Positions 44,190-55,299 of a DNA stretch of 64,000 bases are shown here, piece by piece (within the stretch, counting starts at the first letter, position 1; each line of letters opens with the position of its first letter). This DNA comes from Agelas oroides. Its lineage: Eukaryota; Porifera; Demospongiae; Agelasida; Agelasidae. The stretch covers positions 9,858,118-9,922,117 of the forward strand of contig OX422185.1 of NCBI GenBank assembly GCA_949130485.1. Direction: 5' to 3'. A program made the translations under genes and the position numbers. Below the pieces are notes generated by a model. That model was not told where the DNA came from and did no database searches. It saw only the letters and a list, made by a program, of their open reading frames with translations.

Positions 44190-45195
44190 CCCCCCCACCT
44201 GGACAGCCAATCAAATGGGACTTAGAGCCCCCCTGATACAATTAAGGGCATACCTACCCCCTTGGATAGCCAATCAAATGGGATATAGTACCCCCTGACA
44301 TAATTAACAGCTTTTCCAACCCCCTGGACAGCAAATCAAGTGGGATGTAGTACCCCCTGACAAAATTAACAGAAGCCATCATGTATAACCAAGTAGCTAT
44401 TTTCTACTTTTTACAGAAATAGAAACTAGCTACTTGGTTATATATGATTTAGCTATAGATTTTTTTTAATGAAATTGAGTGATTTCATTTCATGTATGTA
44501 AGTTCCACCACGCCTGCTCACAAGAGTTAACCAACAGTTGCTGAAAGGCTTTAGCTGTGCAGGATGTCCGTGGAGTTGTATTACAACAGTTCACAATTCT
44601 GGCAACACACCCCCTGGTTGTATTACAACAGTCACAATTCTGGCAATACACTCCCTGAACTAGCCTCGTTCCCAGGCCTCCCCCGTTTTTTGTTCTTCAG
44701 TTTGCGTTCAATATATTATACTGAACGCAAACCGAAGAACAAAAAACGGGGGAGGCCCTGAACCACTTGTACCCCCCTTGACACTAATCATACTTCTGGC
44801 AATACACCCCCTGGACGTAATTCTACTTGAAGTTTATCCACTTCAACCCCCCTTGACACAAATCATAATTCTGATGATACACCCCCTGTACATAATTAAG
44901 CTTGAATCACTTGTACCCCCTTGACACTAATCATAATTCTGACAACACTGGCTCCCAGACATAGCTAATCCTACTTAAAGTTTACCCCCTTTGACCCAAA
45001 TATCACCCTCCCCCCCATCCTCCCCATACATAATTAAGATTAACCAATTCTACCCCCCTGGACACAAATCATAATTCTGATGATACACCCCCTATACATA
45101 ATTAAGCTTGAACCACTTCTACCCCCCTTGACACAAATCACAATTCTGACAATACACCCCCCTCGACGTAATTAAAACTCATCCACAGGGGGGTG
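44190..45195. repeat. Degenerate continuation of the ~62-bp minisatellite
   Basis: Units with CTGGACAGCCAATCAAATGG and CCCCCTGACATAATTAACAG match the array at 36751-37945. They become more diverged towards 45190 (CACAAATCATAATTCTGA variants). A 6.2-kb block with the hAT relic and two MITEs lies between the two parts of the array. Confidence 0.75.
44661..44755. mobile_element. Hairpin MITE of the TAGCCTCGTTCCC family
   Basis: Starts TAGCCTCGTTCCCAGGCC. The interior is an almost perfect hairpin (CCTCCCCCGTTTTTTGTTCT and its mirror). The right terminal block is missing. CCCTGAAC follows the element and also precedes it (with a T before it on the left), as expected for a target duplication. A related single arm lies near 36185-36265. 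Confidence 0.7.
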
Positions 45196-45800
45196 TATAT
45201 TAAATGGAATAGCCCAATACGGCGCTAATGGGGGTGACAACCCCTTGAAAGAGGGGGTGCTGGTGACACTGAGATTGGTGCTTTATCTTACTCTAAAAGC
45301 ACTGACTACTGAACAACCTTTCCTAGTGACTCTTCATACCAGAACAGCTTACACCATGTTTATTACTTCGCCGCCATTACACGAAACATTAAAAGGCTGA
45401 CTTCACAATCATGTTGATAGCCCATCTCACCATTTGTAAGTAGTGAATGACTAGTATGCTAACTCACACGTTGTAGTATCTGAGAAGCAGCCAAACAAGC
45501 CATGGGACCACATGTGAGCCATAGTGGCTATGGGATCTCGCTCATCCGGAACGCGACAGTGATGACGCGGCGCGCGCGTATACTAATAAGGCAAGTCAGG
45601 CCCTCCCTTTTTCTCCGTCGCCCTGTCAGCCGGTTACCGATTTGCATCCAGCTGATACTATATCATGAAGTTTATGTCGCTTGTCAGTCATCTCACAGCA
45701 CATACTGAGTGACTTATTGGCTGCCAGGTGAAGGAGCACTGTAACCACCAGAACTATTGTGTAACGGTCCCTTGATGCATTACGCAAAGGTTGTTATGGC

Positions 45801-45890
45801 TGGTTGTTGTAGCTCAGTGGTCAGAGGACCCACATTGCAGAGGAAGCAGACTGAAGCTCTGGGAGGCCCTAGGTTAGATTCTTGGTGTCC
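45801..45890 (+). mobile_element. tRNA-derived SINE head (pol III boxes)
   Basis: An A box TAGCTCAGTGG (45810-45820) and a B box GGTTAGATTCT (45872-45882) occur in order with tRNA-like surroundings (TGGTTGTTGTAGCTCAGTGG). The region between is longer than in a true tRNA and the arms do not pair as a cloverleaf, so this is a SINE head rather than a tRNA gene. The SINE probably continues to about 46010. Confidence 0.6.
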
Positions 45891-46400
45891 ACTGGATTGT
45901 TCTAGCACACACCAACACCAATTGCAAAGGCCTCATTTTCATAACCTTGCTCCATCCCTCATTTTAGTGGGTTACATGAAACTAAGACCTCTTTTCTAGG
46001 TCAGGGTAAAGGAATATCATTGAGGGGAACAGGATATCTTTGGCCATAAACCAGTACCATCCATTCAGACCATTTTATGCAGAACACCTCTATCACTAGG
46101 TACAGCAGTAAAGGAACCAAGTTACACAGCATCCCAAAAGCAGGTGAGTTTCTTGATCCGGCCCAGGCTGCTGAAACCACGGGTGGTATGGGAACTAAAT
46201 CATGGTCCATCATGGCACATTGCAATGCGTGTTCAGTTTCCCCCCCATTAGTTTCAGCTACCATGCCACTCACACCACCCGAAATCCGGCTTTTGGACTA
46301 CTGGAGTACATGTATTGTTCACCTAATCTGACTCCAAGGTGTTGTGCATATACAATGATTGCAATTCTAGAATGAGTTGATTGTCAGAAGCAAGAATGCT

Positions 46401-46499
46401 TCAATACTGAAGTAAAACTTGTGGGAGGAGGGTTGGCCACATAGAGGAGTCCTCCTTCACTGTAGTGAAAACTGAGGCTTGAAGTGCTTTTAAGTTCAC
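46401..46499 (-). CDS. Possible last exon of PLAC8-family gene 2
   Basis: A good acceptor (CTTTTTCTTAG) opens a 32-codon phase-0 frame, VNLKALQASVFTTVKEDSSM and on to a stop. Phase and position fit the end of the PLAC8 gene whose exon 3 is at 48004-48072. The terminal exons of PLAC8 genes 3 and 4 encode a different, shorter tail (ELQ.PG.Q), so the assignment is weak. Confidence 0.3.
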   Translation of the reverse strand: MNLKALQASVFTTVKEDSSMWPTLLPQVLLQY

Positions 46500-47049
46500 C
46501 TAAGAAAAAGTCAATATTCAACAGCAAGAAAAAAATTCAATACATTCTGTTCAAAACCTAAAGTTACACATTTCAGTCATATAATGATTGTCTGCGGCTA
46601 TTCTCGGGCCATGCTCTCTGCACCTGGGGAGTTAACTTCCTATAGTGGAAAAGGGAGGAGAGATATAATTGAAATGGGAGTCAGAGGGGAGCAAACTCTT
46701 AAAGGTCATACACTGTAGCAAGCGAACAATTACTGATTAGACACCCCTCTGATTCCTTTAACACTTTTGCAAAATACACTGGAGCAGAAGAGTGGTAAAA
46801 GTCAGTGCTGTGTGGCACAATGGGGAGAAAAGGTGCATGTGGAACTCTGGCCTCTGAGAAATATCGTTTTGGCGTAAAAATGGTCTCAGAAGCAATCTCT
46901 AAAATCCCAAAACTTCTGGGGGGAAGGGTGCATTGCATGCCCCCAGACCCCCCAGCTATTGCATGCATGCACTAGTAACCTGACTACTTCAGATCTGATG
47001 GCTAAGGCTCTCTGCCTATTCAAAGCATTCAGATTCCCTGTAAAAGGGG

Positions 47050-47675
47050 TTAACTCTTTACCCCCGACGCGCATGCGCAGAAATCAATCTCGTAGCCACG
47101 AGACAAGATATTGAAAAAATGGCGATTTTGTATCATGACGATTCATAGCGTTATATCTTGTAAACTAGCTGAGTTCACAGGTTGATAGTTAGGCTTAGTT
47201 TGATCAAAAACAAACCTGCTTTACTCAGGAAGTAGTCATACGAGTTGATGGTGAAGTTCGACTAAGCCAGAACGGATGAAGGGCGGGTACTTGCTATCCA
47301 TTGGAAATGACGGGAAATCCGTGGCCAAACTCCCAGCGAAGGTACGTTTTCATTGTTGTTTAGATGATTAGCTAGAAACAATTCTGTAGAACTAGTTGCG
47401 CGTAGGATACAAGCTGTTGTGTGACGATGCTAGGTTCAACACGGTCGGCAGCCAAACTTCGAACGCGATTTCCGGGGAAAGTCCCTATGGGACACCCCGG
47501 CTAATTATGCTTCGATCGACTTCCTGTGGCTTATAATAACTATGTACTAACTCAAAAACGCGCAGTTGTGGCGATAAATAGCCGGAAGCTAACTTGGGCG
47601 CTTACGGGCGCTATCGGGTTTAAAGGTTGTAAAAATTCCGGGCGCATACGGGCGCTATCGGGGGTAAAGAGTTAA
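47050..47675. mobile_element. TTAA-flanked piggyBac-like MITE, GC-rich ends
   Basis: Begins TTAACTCTTTACCCCCGA and ends TCGGGGGTAAAGAGTTAA. The TTAA on each side is the expected piggyBac-type duplication. The subterminal right side repeats CGGGCGCTATCGGG twice. Non-coding. Lies in the intron downstream of PLAC8 gene 2 exon 3. Confidence 0.75.
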
Positions 47676-48003
47676 GCACTCAGTATTGTCTGTGTATCCG
47701 GCAACAGCAGGTATTTGGATGGCTTTATACTTATCACAATGTAATTCTATATCTTAACGTAATTATGTATACCTGAAAGTGCCTAAGTGGTTTGTTTCAG
47801 CACTTTGTTACTGGTAGACTCTGGATTGTTCGCACACCAATATAGCAAACTCGTTTAGTAACGCTATGAGTACTAATTCACCCCAAGTGAAAACGATCAA
47901 ATCCAGCATTAAGGGCCAAAAGATTCAGCCTACATACTTCATGTACGTAAAATACGGTCACTTGTGCTTATATGCCTCTCTCTAACCCTCTCTCAAAACG
48001 TAC

Positions 48004-48072
48004 CTGTGCTTCCTGGGTGAGAGCACAGCCGTAGCAGAAAATTGCGAGCAGCAAATCTTTGAGACATGTTCC
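48004..48072 (-). CDS. PLAC8-family gene 2, exon 3
   Basis: 69 bp, phase 0-0, acceptor CTCCATCACAG and donor CAG/GTACGT. It encodes GTCLKDLLLAIFCYGCAL plus TQEAQ. The identical phase and length to 30136-30204 shows a shared gene structure. In the two PLAC8 genes further right, the same sequence is fused to exon 2. Confidence 0.85.
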
Positions 48073-48999
48073 CTGTGATGGAGATACAAAATGGTCAAAG
48101 GTTAAAATATGAATTGTGATGTGTTTGTGGATCTAGTTACCACCTTTAATCCAAACTACAAATGGAGACCCAACAACTAGGGTCTCGAGAGTTGTTCTTT
48201 CCTTGTTTCTTGTGTTCCACTCGCATATACATGTACAGTAAATTACATAAACAACATTATTACTCATTTGTTATGCAAGCACATGCCTACCTCTCATCAT
48301 GGGAAGCATATATGCACACAACACAGACAAGCAATCATGACTAAGGGGTAATCCCTACCTACAGGGTCTAGGCCATACCTTTCCACTTACATCACTGTTC
48401 AGGAAAGACTGGAAGGGGCAGTTTTATTGTTTTGCATCAGTGCCCGCTTCCATTGAGATCTGCCACCTCAACTGTCATCGCCTTCCAAGCAATGACACGC
48501 CCACTTTTAATGGCTATAGCACCGTAGGTTTGCCAAGCGTACATAGCATTTGCTAGTAATGAATAATGAGAAATGACCGCTTGCCCACACGCAAATCAAA
48601 TAAGTGGCTGATGCAAAACTAGTTTGCCTGGCCAAATATGCAAGTGATTGTAAATTCAGCCAAAAGCTGCCAAAAGCTGCCAAACAAACCTTTTCTCAAA
48701 CAAAGGGAGCAAACAGCCTCCATTTTCAATGAAAGCAGAGCTATTACCTTCGAATAACCTGAATATTAGCTGAAGCTGCCAGGGCTGTAGGTAACAAGCA
48801 GGAAAATAGAAACTGTTCCAGAGTACTGCAATTTAGGAATATTGCAGCTATGTAGTGAATGGCTTATCTAGTGGTGATTAGATAAACTAGTCCAGTTTAC
48901 TATGTACACAAATCAGGCCACCCACTTGCTAAGTAATGCTTCACACGCTGACCTCACAATGGTAATGCTGACTATACAACAGCGTCACAGGCAATGTGC

Positions 49000-50340
49000 C
49001 TTGCCAACACCAAAATTTTTCTGATGTACTTAGACTCTTCTCTTCCCTCTTACCACCAGAATATTGTACATTTCCTCCAGTCATTTGTTGAGGGGTACTG
49101 TCTAGATTGTTAAACTAGCTGTTATTCATGTGTGTACACATTTCTCTTAGATATTAGACCATGGAGCCTTTTAACACACAATACCTCCTGGTTCTGCTGC
49201 AGTCTAGTAACTTCACCAACTCAAACCTAGGGGTACTTTGACTCCTGAACTGCGGTTGGAGCATATTTGCAATGCACAACCATGCGCCAAATGCGGCTGT
49301 TGCATGTATGTGGCAAAGTAGCCAAGTCACACTTACCGCTCGAAGCTAAGATGCTTAGCGAGACTTTGGGGTAAATCCTGTTTAGTACTAACAAGTCCAC
49401 TTATATGACTATTCAGGAAAGCCAGGAAAGGGCAGTACTACTTTGACAAGGGTTTCCAAACATCTCAAACAGAGGAAGCAAATGGCCTCCAATATTTACT
49501 TACGATGGTGTGCTACCTTTGAAAATTGGTTCCATTTGTAGGGGGTATAAGTATCAAGTGAGAAAATCGGTACCATTTCCAGTCGCTAGAAGCTACAATG
49601 TATGGCAGCAAAGAAAGGCTTCAAACAAGTAGAAAACCGCTTAGTTTATAGTAGTCAGGTACTTAGATAAACTAGTTAGCCTTGTTACACACTATTACAA
49701 ATCACATTACTATAGGCAAGGCTAGCTAGCAATGCTTGCCACTTCAATCTTCAAGATGATAATGCCAATATTAAATAACTTCTGCACTAATAAACTGTGA
49801 CTAATAACTACTCCCACATTTCAAGGGTTAAGCCATCCTGTGCACTCTAAACTATACCCACTGATTAGTGAGACAGACTTAACTACTAGCGTATAAACCT
49901 ATTTGATGATGTAATTCTGAAAATGGACCCTTCTATTTAATAGTAATACTTCTGCCTCCTGTTCCCCTCCCCCCCACCGATGGACACAGATCTATTCATC
50001 TACCTTGGGACAAAACTTATACCTTTGTACCCATAAGACAGACACTTTATGGAGAATTACATATTTTAGCTAGGATACTGCTGTTTGAACATCTTGGGGG
50101 TGTGGTTTAGGCCTGAGAACTACAGAAAATCTACTGGGTATAGGCACTGTAAATATCATCAACAGCTGATGTCTCCACTGCAACGCGAAGTTAACCAGTG
50201 AAAAACATAGCAAATGAAGGTCACCAAGCAATCTGCACCAACAAGAGTTTTGTTTATACACCCAGTGATCTATCTCCCAGTGGAATTTCTCTAGCATTCA
50301 AAACCAATAGCCCCACTTTCCTTTCAGAATGATTTAAGTA
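49000..50340. other. Intron and unassigned sequence of PLAC8 gene 2
   Basis: Lies within the gene between exons 3 and 2. No exon or complete mobile element is seen. Confidence 0.4.
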
Positions 50341-50412
50341 GCCAATAAAATTGCAGTACAAAGTTTTTGCCAACTGATGAGTGTTCACAACATATTAGTC
50401 AAGCGTACATAC

Positions 50413-50573
50413 CTCAATTCCCTTCTGTTCTCGAATCTTGCCTCGGATGGTTACGTGAGCATAAAAACCCAGTATTGGCACCAAATACGCGAGACCACAC
50501 AACAGGCAGTTCTCGCTTACAGCCTCGGCGTTCTTACCGAGAGTGTAGCAAGGAACGATAAAGCTTATGATAC
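50413..50573 (-). CDS. PLAC8-family gene 2, exon 2
   Basis: 161 bp, phase 1 in and phase 0 out. Carries the PLAC8 core: IVPCYTLGKNAEAVSENC, a hydrophobic stretch (GLAYLVPILGFYAHV) and GKIREQKGIE before GAG/GTATGT. The 2.3-kb intron to exon 3 is otherwise unremarkable. Confidence 0.88.
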
Positions 50574-50640
50574 CTGTAAGAGAGACAGAAATCAATGAAA
50601 ACATTAAATAGTGTTAATGGCAGCTACATCTCCACTATAC

Positions 50641-50695
50641 ATGTTGTCACATCTTTGAAGCATCCAAACAGCCCGTTACTCCACTCTCGAGACAT
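50641..50695 (-). CDS. PLAC8-family gene 2, exon 1
   Basis: The ATG is at 50695. 55 bp encode MSREWSNGLFGCFKDVTT plus the first base of a Cys codon completed by exon 2, with donor T/GTATAG. The start is the same in PLAC8 genes 3 and 4 (MS.[DE]WS.G.FSCFED), which fixes the reading. Confidence 0.85.
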
Positions 50696-52401
50696 CTTTA
50701 AGTGTTGCGCAAGACAAAGAAAAGAGAACTGCTTCACAGACGGACACAGAAAGGCCGCTTGAAATTAGCGTCAAAAGCAACTTTCTCCACCCAAGCAAGG
50801 ATTTACGGAAGGAATGCGAACATGCACCAACACAACAGCGCGCGCCGGTGCGGCGTACCGCACCCTTTCTTGGTTGTTCGGGAATTCCAACATGGCGATC
50901 GATAACCTTACTTGCCATACGTCACTGCTGACACTAAACAAACTTGGCAGTCAAGGAATTAGTGATCCTTTGCCTATACTTTTGATATCAGGGAGCTCCT
51001 GGTGAACCTTAGCTTCCAAGCAAAGAAGTGAATGATGTTAGTAGTATCCCTCTGCTCCAGACACCCTGTTTCTATTCAATTGTTCATTTTGTCAGAACGT
51101 TGCCACTGATGCCCTGGGAGCAGATCATACAAACATGGATATGAATCCCCTTCTTTGTGCAAAAGAAAACTGGCAATTGGAAATTGAATTCATGAAATTT
51201 CAAGTGGAAATTGAATCCTCAGAATTTCAGAAAATGAATATTCAAGTCAGTGACGCCAATATTTCGATTCTCAATTTTCAACACAAATTGAATGGCCACA
51301 ATACATATATATACATTCACCTGATTACCCAGCTAAGAGACTCATGAGTGGACATTCACCCAGACATCCTTCTAACACAACCTTTTGTCTTCATGCAGTG
51401 TTCAGGAATGATCATAACATAGCTCCTCCCTCTATCGAGGTGTTAACCAGGTATACAAAAAGTCCAGAAATACAGCATTGGTAAATGACCTTTTATCAGA
51501 TATAGTTGATGTAGCTAGCTGTGTGTGGTGTGTGTGGTGCACTGGTCCCAAAAGCAGTGGGTAGCTTCATTTTCAGATCCAGCCAGCTATATTTTACTGC
51601 ACTGCTGGCGACAGAAAACCTATTGAGGCCCTGGAGACGAGGCTAAGCAGCAGAAGGTACAAAAGACTCTAAAGAAACAGGTTTCAATTCCTACCAGTAA
51701 ATTGGTACACAGTTGAATGCTCTTCCCCATCCAGACACCCTCCCCAAACACAGTACAAGAGGGAGGGGTGAGCTAACGAAAAACGTAGCTAACCCGGCCT
51801 GGATTAAGAGATGTTGAAGTAAGGCCACACAGAGTTATTTTCCTGCTTCTGGTCCTACAAGTCACTTAAAAATGACCAAGCCACCAGCCTTTCTACAAAC
51901 ATTTATTCTTTACTTTATGTTTTCAAGGCCAACTGCACCCCAAGTGGAAAGGAAACAGGCATTTGAAAGGTGGACAACCCAGCTTGTCCCGTGTCATAAA
52001 CAAACCATTAGGCTAACCCACTACACAAAGTTGTGGAAATTTAGCTACAATAGGGCAATTGTGGAACAGGTAATCAAATCCAGCTCATTAGCTAAGCACA
52101 GATGTTGCCACATAATAAGCTTTGGGAGGTTCACTTGTATACCTGTAAGACGAGTACACATACACACAAGTACACACACCTGCACAGGAAATTGGAATTG
52201 AGAGCTCAATTCAGCTCAACACACTTGCAGTGCATGTACGATATTCTGTTGCCCTATGCGGGTGCTAATTGGTGGTAATTGAAGCCATATAGAGGCTAGT
52301 CTCGGAACTAGACCCTCGCACACTGGTTCCGAGACTATGTAGAGGAGAGCGCGGGCCCGTGTTGTCTAGCTGGCCCGGCTGGGCAGAAGATGAGTTTATC
52401 T

Positions 52402-52670
52402 CGCAAGCCCGACCCACTTCCGCAAGAGAATGTCCGGCCGCACTGTACAGTGCGGTACAACACGTCACAACACATTACATCACTGTTTGAGTAGCAATAG
52501 CAGTCTTGAAAACGGCGAAAGAGAGCTAGGACATCTTTTCCGCTACTGTAGGAACTGTAAAAACACTTCGATTATACTTCTCAGGGAGCGTTACTCCGCA
52601 ACAGGTAATTCGAGTGCCAAGCCGTTCACCAGACCCTTCCCTTCTCTTGCGGAAGTGGGTCGGGCTTGCG
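52402..52670. mobile_element. 269-bp MITE with 29-bp perfect inverted repeats
   Basis: The ends are CGCAAGCCCGACCCACTTCC... and its exact mirror, 29 bp with no mismatch. GC-rich ends, no coding capacity. No clear target duplication was read. A small hairpin with AGTCTCGGAAC arms lies next to it at 52298-52335. Confidence 0.8.
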
Positions 52671-52977
52671 TGACTATTTGAGAGACGGCGCCGTTGCAAT
52701 CAAAAGCACTGTCAACGCACGCGATGTGCAGTAGTGCACTGAAGTGTCAAGTGACTTGTAGCTCAGTGTGGCTATGCTGTATCGGTAATCTGTTTGTAGC
52801 TAATAGACCTAGCTTGTTAACAGCACCTACCTTAGCCTTTACACAAGGTTCCAGAGCTGCAAGTCGGGATGACGTTTGCGTGGTCATTGAAGCGTCAACA
52901 CTTTTTTATCCAGCATAACTCAGGTTAGCAGTGGTTTACAAAAATCGCATATGCCCAGGTTTGTAACACAAGTACCT

Positions 52978-53337
52978 TCATGCTAAGATAGTTTGGCAAC
53001 TTTGAAATTCTGCCTGACCGTAGGTCCAATTTGTGCGTGTCAAATATTTCGCCTCGTGCACTCGCCGTGGATTAGTTCTTAGCCTTAGCGCTTGAACGGT
53101 ACACATTTCAATGATAACTGCTTCCAGCTGCCTGGTCAAAGTTGAGTAGGCCCTGTTATAAAATTGTAGGCATGTGCAAGCACTCGTATGGCTTTTCTCA
53201 ACATTCACTTTTTCCCTTTCCACCTGGGGTTTAATTTTTTGAGAATAAAGTGGAAAGAAAATGGTATACAAACAGCTAAATGTATCACGGAGAGTGAGGT
53301 CTGGGCACAAGACTACAAAGTGCAGACACCTGTGCAT
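52978..53337 (-). CDS. Unassigned minus-strand frame
   Basis: A 119-codon frame with a mixed, charged C-terminal half (KPQVEREKVNVEKSHTSAC). Its 5' end overlaps repeat sequence resembling TAGTCTTGTGCCCAGACC, so at least part of it is mobile DNA. No family recognised. Confidence 0.15.
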   Translation of the reverse strand: MHRCLHFVVLCPDLTLRDTFSCLYTIFFPLYSQKIKPQVEREKVNVEKSHTSACTCLQFYNRAYSTLTRQLEAVIIEMCTVQALRLRTNPRRVHEAKYLTRTNWTYGQAEFQSCQTILA

Positions 53338-53651
53338 CTAAACAGCCGAAATCAAGCTTAAACGGTGAAGCCACTGAGTGCACACGTGCATGGTTGCATG
53401 CTGAATGCTGATTACGTCTGACTGCATAAGTCAGGTAACTCAGTAAAAAAATTGACCCGCAGGCCAGAAACAGGAAATTAACCTCTAATGAAATATGCCT
53501 GATTTTCAGTGTGACTGTATACTTAAACCAACCTTGGAGGAAAACTAGCTGGTCTATAACTCTTCGGCATGCACAATAACTGCATTTTAAAATTGTGGAG
53601 GAAGCAGGTGATTCCCACACTGAAGGACAACTTCCAATTAGTCCATAGTTA

Positions 53652-53716
53652 TAGCCTCGTACCTAGGCGGTTCGTAGGAGAAGCGTTTATTTAATGAACG
53701 GCCTGGGTACGAGGCT
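53652..53716. mobile_element. 65-bp TAGCC-ended MITE
   Basis: TAGCCTCGTACCTAGGCGGT to ACGGCCTGGGTACGAGGCTA. The flanks are only roughly duplicated (GTCCATAGTT and GTCGATAGTG), so the target duplication has decayed or shifted. Same family as 878-924 and 40127-40761. Confidence 0.65.
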
Positions 53717-54507
53717 AGTCGATAGTGGAAAATAAACCTGACTGTGATTACAATTTGTTTTCACATCTTTGTACCCACCTGCTCATGTGTGATAAAATGA
53801 CAGATGTATAGAGCAGCCTATTGGAACATGCGTATATATACATACCTGTTCAGCTCTTAAAGAGAATACTGATATGGAGCTCATGATTTTCAGGATGCTG
53901 GCACCTCAGAGTAGTTTCCAACCCTTAAAAAAGATGGCTCTTCCTGCTCTTTCAGTCTCTTGATCCTTGCAAGCATAAAACTGCACTTACGATGCCATGA
54001 TCTTGTGCCCACTTCTTGGTTGTTCATTGGTACCATACAAGTTCCTTACTGTACACTAGTAGAGATACAGGTAACAAATACAATGCACACGTTCTTGACA
54101 ATAAACAACCTTACCGTTGCATCGTCCTCAGGCTAATATGCACGTCTTTCACCTCTGCAAGGCATCACGCCCACATTTTCTTTAGTGTCAATACCCATTC
54201 AGAAGTTTCAAGTGTTCCTACCTATTCAGTGATTTGCGAGATAAGAACTATGTGCCATAGCAAAATGCACTTGTTGCTGCCTAGTTGAACCATTCAGCAC
54301 GCTTTTTCCGCTTTGTCACTCGCGCAATATTTCCCAGAACGCACAATCTATGTAAAAATCCAATGTTCACCAACAATAATTGTGTGCGTGCATTTACATA
54401 AGCGCGGGCTTACGTACAGCTGAAGAGAATATTCGATAGATAAGCACTATATAATTCTACAGTGAATGGGGTTCTACACACTTTCTATCTTGCCAATGCA
54501 CTGCAAT

Positions 54508-54549
54508 TCATTCGCGAGCTATGCTTTGGCTTCCAGGTGATTGCAACTC
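54508..54549 (-). CDS. PLAC8-family gene 3, last exon
   Basis: Acceptor ATTCTGCAG, then ELQSPGSQSIARE and a TGA stop. 42 bp, phase 0. With exons 1 and 2 it makes a complete 108-residue protein. The tail sequence is closely matched in PLAC8 gene 4 (60965-61006). Confidence 0.88.
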   Translation of the reverse strand, partial: ELQSPGSQSIARE

Positions 54550-54647
54550 CTGCAGAATATAGTGGGGAGAGGTAAAAAAAATAATGTAGATACAAGAAAT
54601 AGCGAAACAAACACGACATGCGCAAAGTTAGATGTGCCTGCACGTAC

Positions 54648-54877
54648 CCTGGCTTCCTGCACCAGCGCGCAGAGTCCACAGCACCATACACACAGCAGGT
54701 CTTTAAGGCAAGTTCCTTCGATGCCCTTTTGCTCTCGGATCCTCCCGCGCACTGACACAAGGCAGTATAGGTCCAGCAACGGCACAAACAGCGCTAGGGC
54801 ATACAGTATACAGCTCTCACCCAGCTGCTCTGCATTCTTACCGAACACATAGCATGGACAAAACCAGGTGAGGATGC
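54648..54877 (-). CDS. PLAC8-family gene 3, exon 2 (fused form)
   Basis: 230 bp, equal to 161 + 69, so it carries in one exon what PLAC8 genes 1 and 2 split in two. It encodes ILTWFCPCYVFGKNAEQLGE, a hydrophobic stretch, RGRIREQKGIEGTCLKDLL and CCGLCALVQEAR. The CPC..GKNAE and CALxQEA motifs define the PLAC8 domain. Donor AGG/GTACGT. The junction KGIE-GTCLKD is exactly where the other genes have an intron. Confidence 0.92.
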
Positions 54878-54950
54878 CTGCGAAAAAAACGAAGTGCAAA
54901 CATTATAAAGTTGTAGCTAGTTCGCCGAGTAACTTCGCATCTATACTCAC

Positions 54951-55005
54951 AAGTTGAGCAATCCTCGAAGCACGAGAAAGGTCCGTGGCTCCAGTCGTTA
55001 GACAT
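54951..55005 (-). CDS. PLAC8-family gene 3, exon 1
   Basis: The ATG is at 55005. 55 bp encode MSNDWSHGPFSCFEDCST plus the first base of a Cys codon; donor T/GTGAGT. Its length and phase equal exon 1 of PLAC8 genes 2 and 4. A poly-C run (55226-55255) lies upstream in the 5' flank. Confidence 0.88.
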
Positions 55006-55225
55006 TTCTTATATTTTCTTTCCAAAATAGTTGGCAGCAAAATCAGACAGCCTTTCTGCAGCAGGGCTCGAGTCGCAACTGAAGCACAAAAACTTCGCTC
55101 GCAAGTTGGGCGCACTACCGGTAGTCGCTAAGCATTTTGATTGGTCGATGGATGGTGCGAACATGATTTGATCATGTGCACAGCTGCTGCTTGGCAACCT
55201 AGCAATATCTTCCTTGTTCTTATAG

Positions 55226-55255
55226 CCCCCCCCCCCCCCCCCCCCCCTCCCCCCC
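55226..55255. repeat. Poly-C tract
   Basis: About 22 C, a T, then more C. In the 5' flank of PLAC8 gene 3. Confidence 0.9.
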
Positions 55256-55299
55256 AAAAGTTTGGAGAGCGCAGCTAAAATTAATACCATATTGCGCTA

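Noticed and set aside
45801..45890. True tRNA gene
   Set aside because: A and B boxes are present, but the spacing and arms do not form a cloverleaf; a SINE head explains it better.
46001..46273. Minus-strand 90-codon frame as a PLAC8 relative
   Set aside because: It has a hydrophobic stretch but lacks the CPC and GKNAE motifs and partly overlaps SINE-like sequence.
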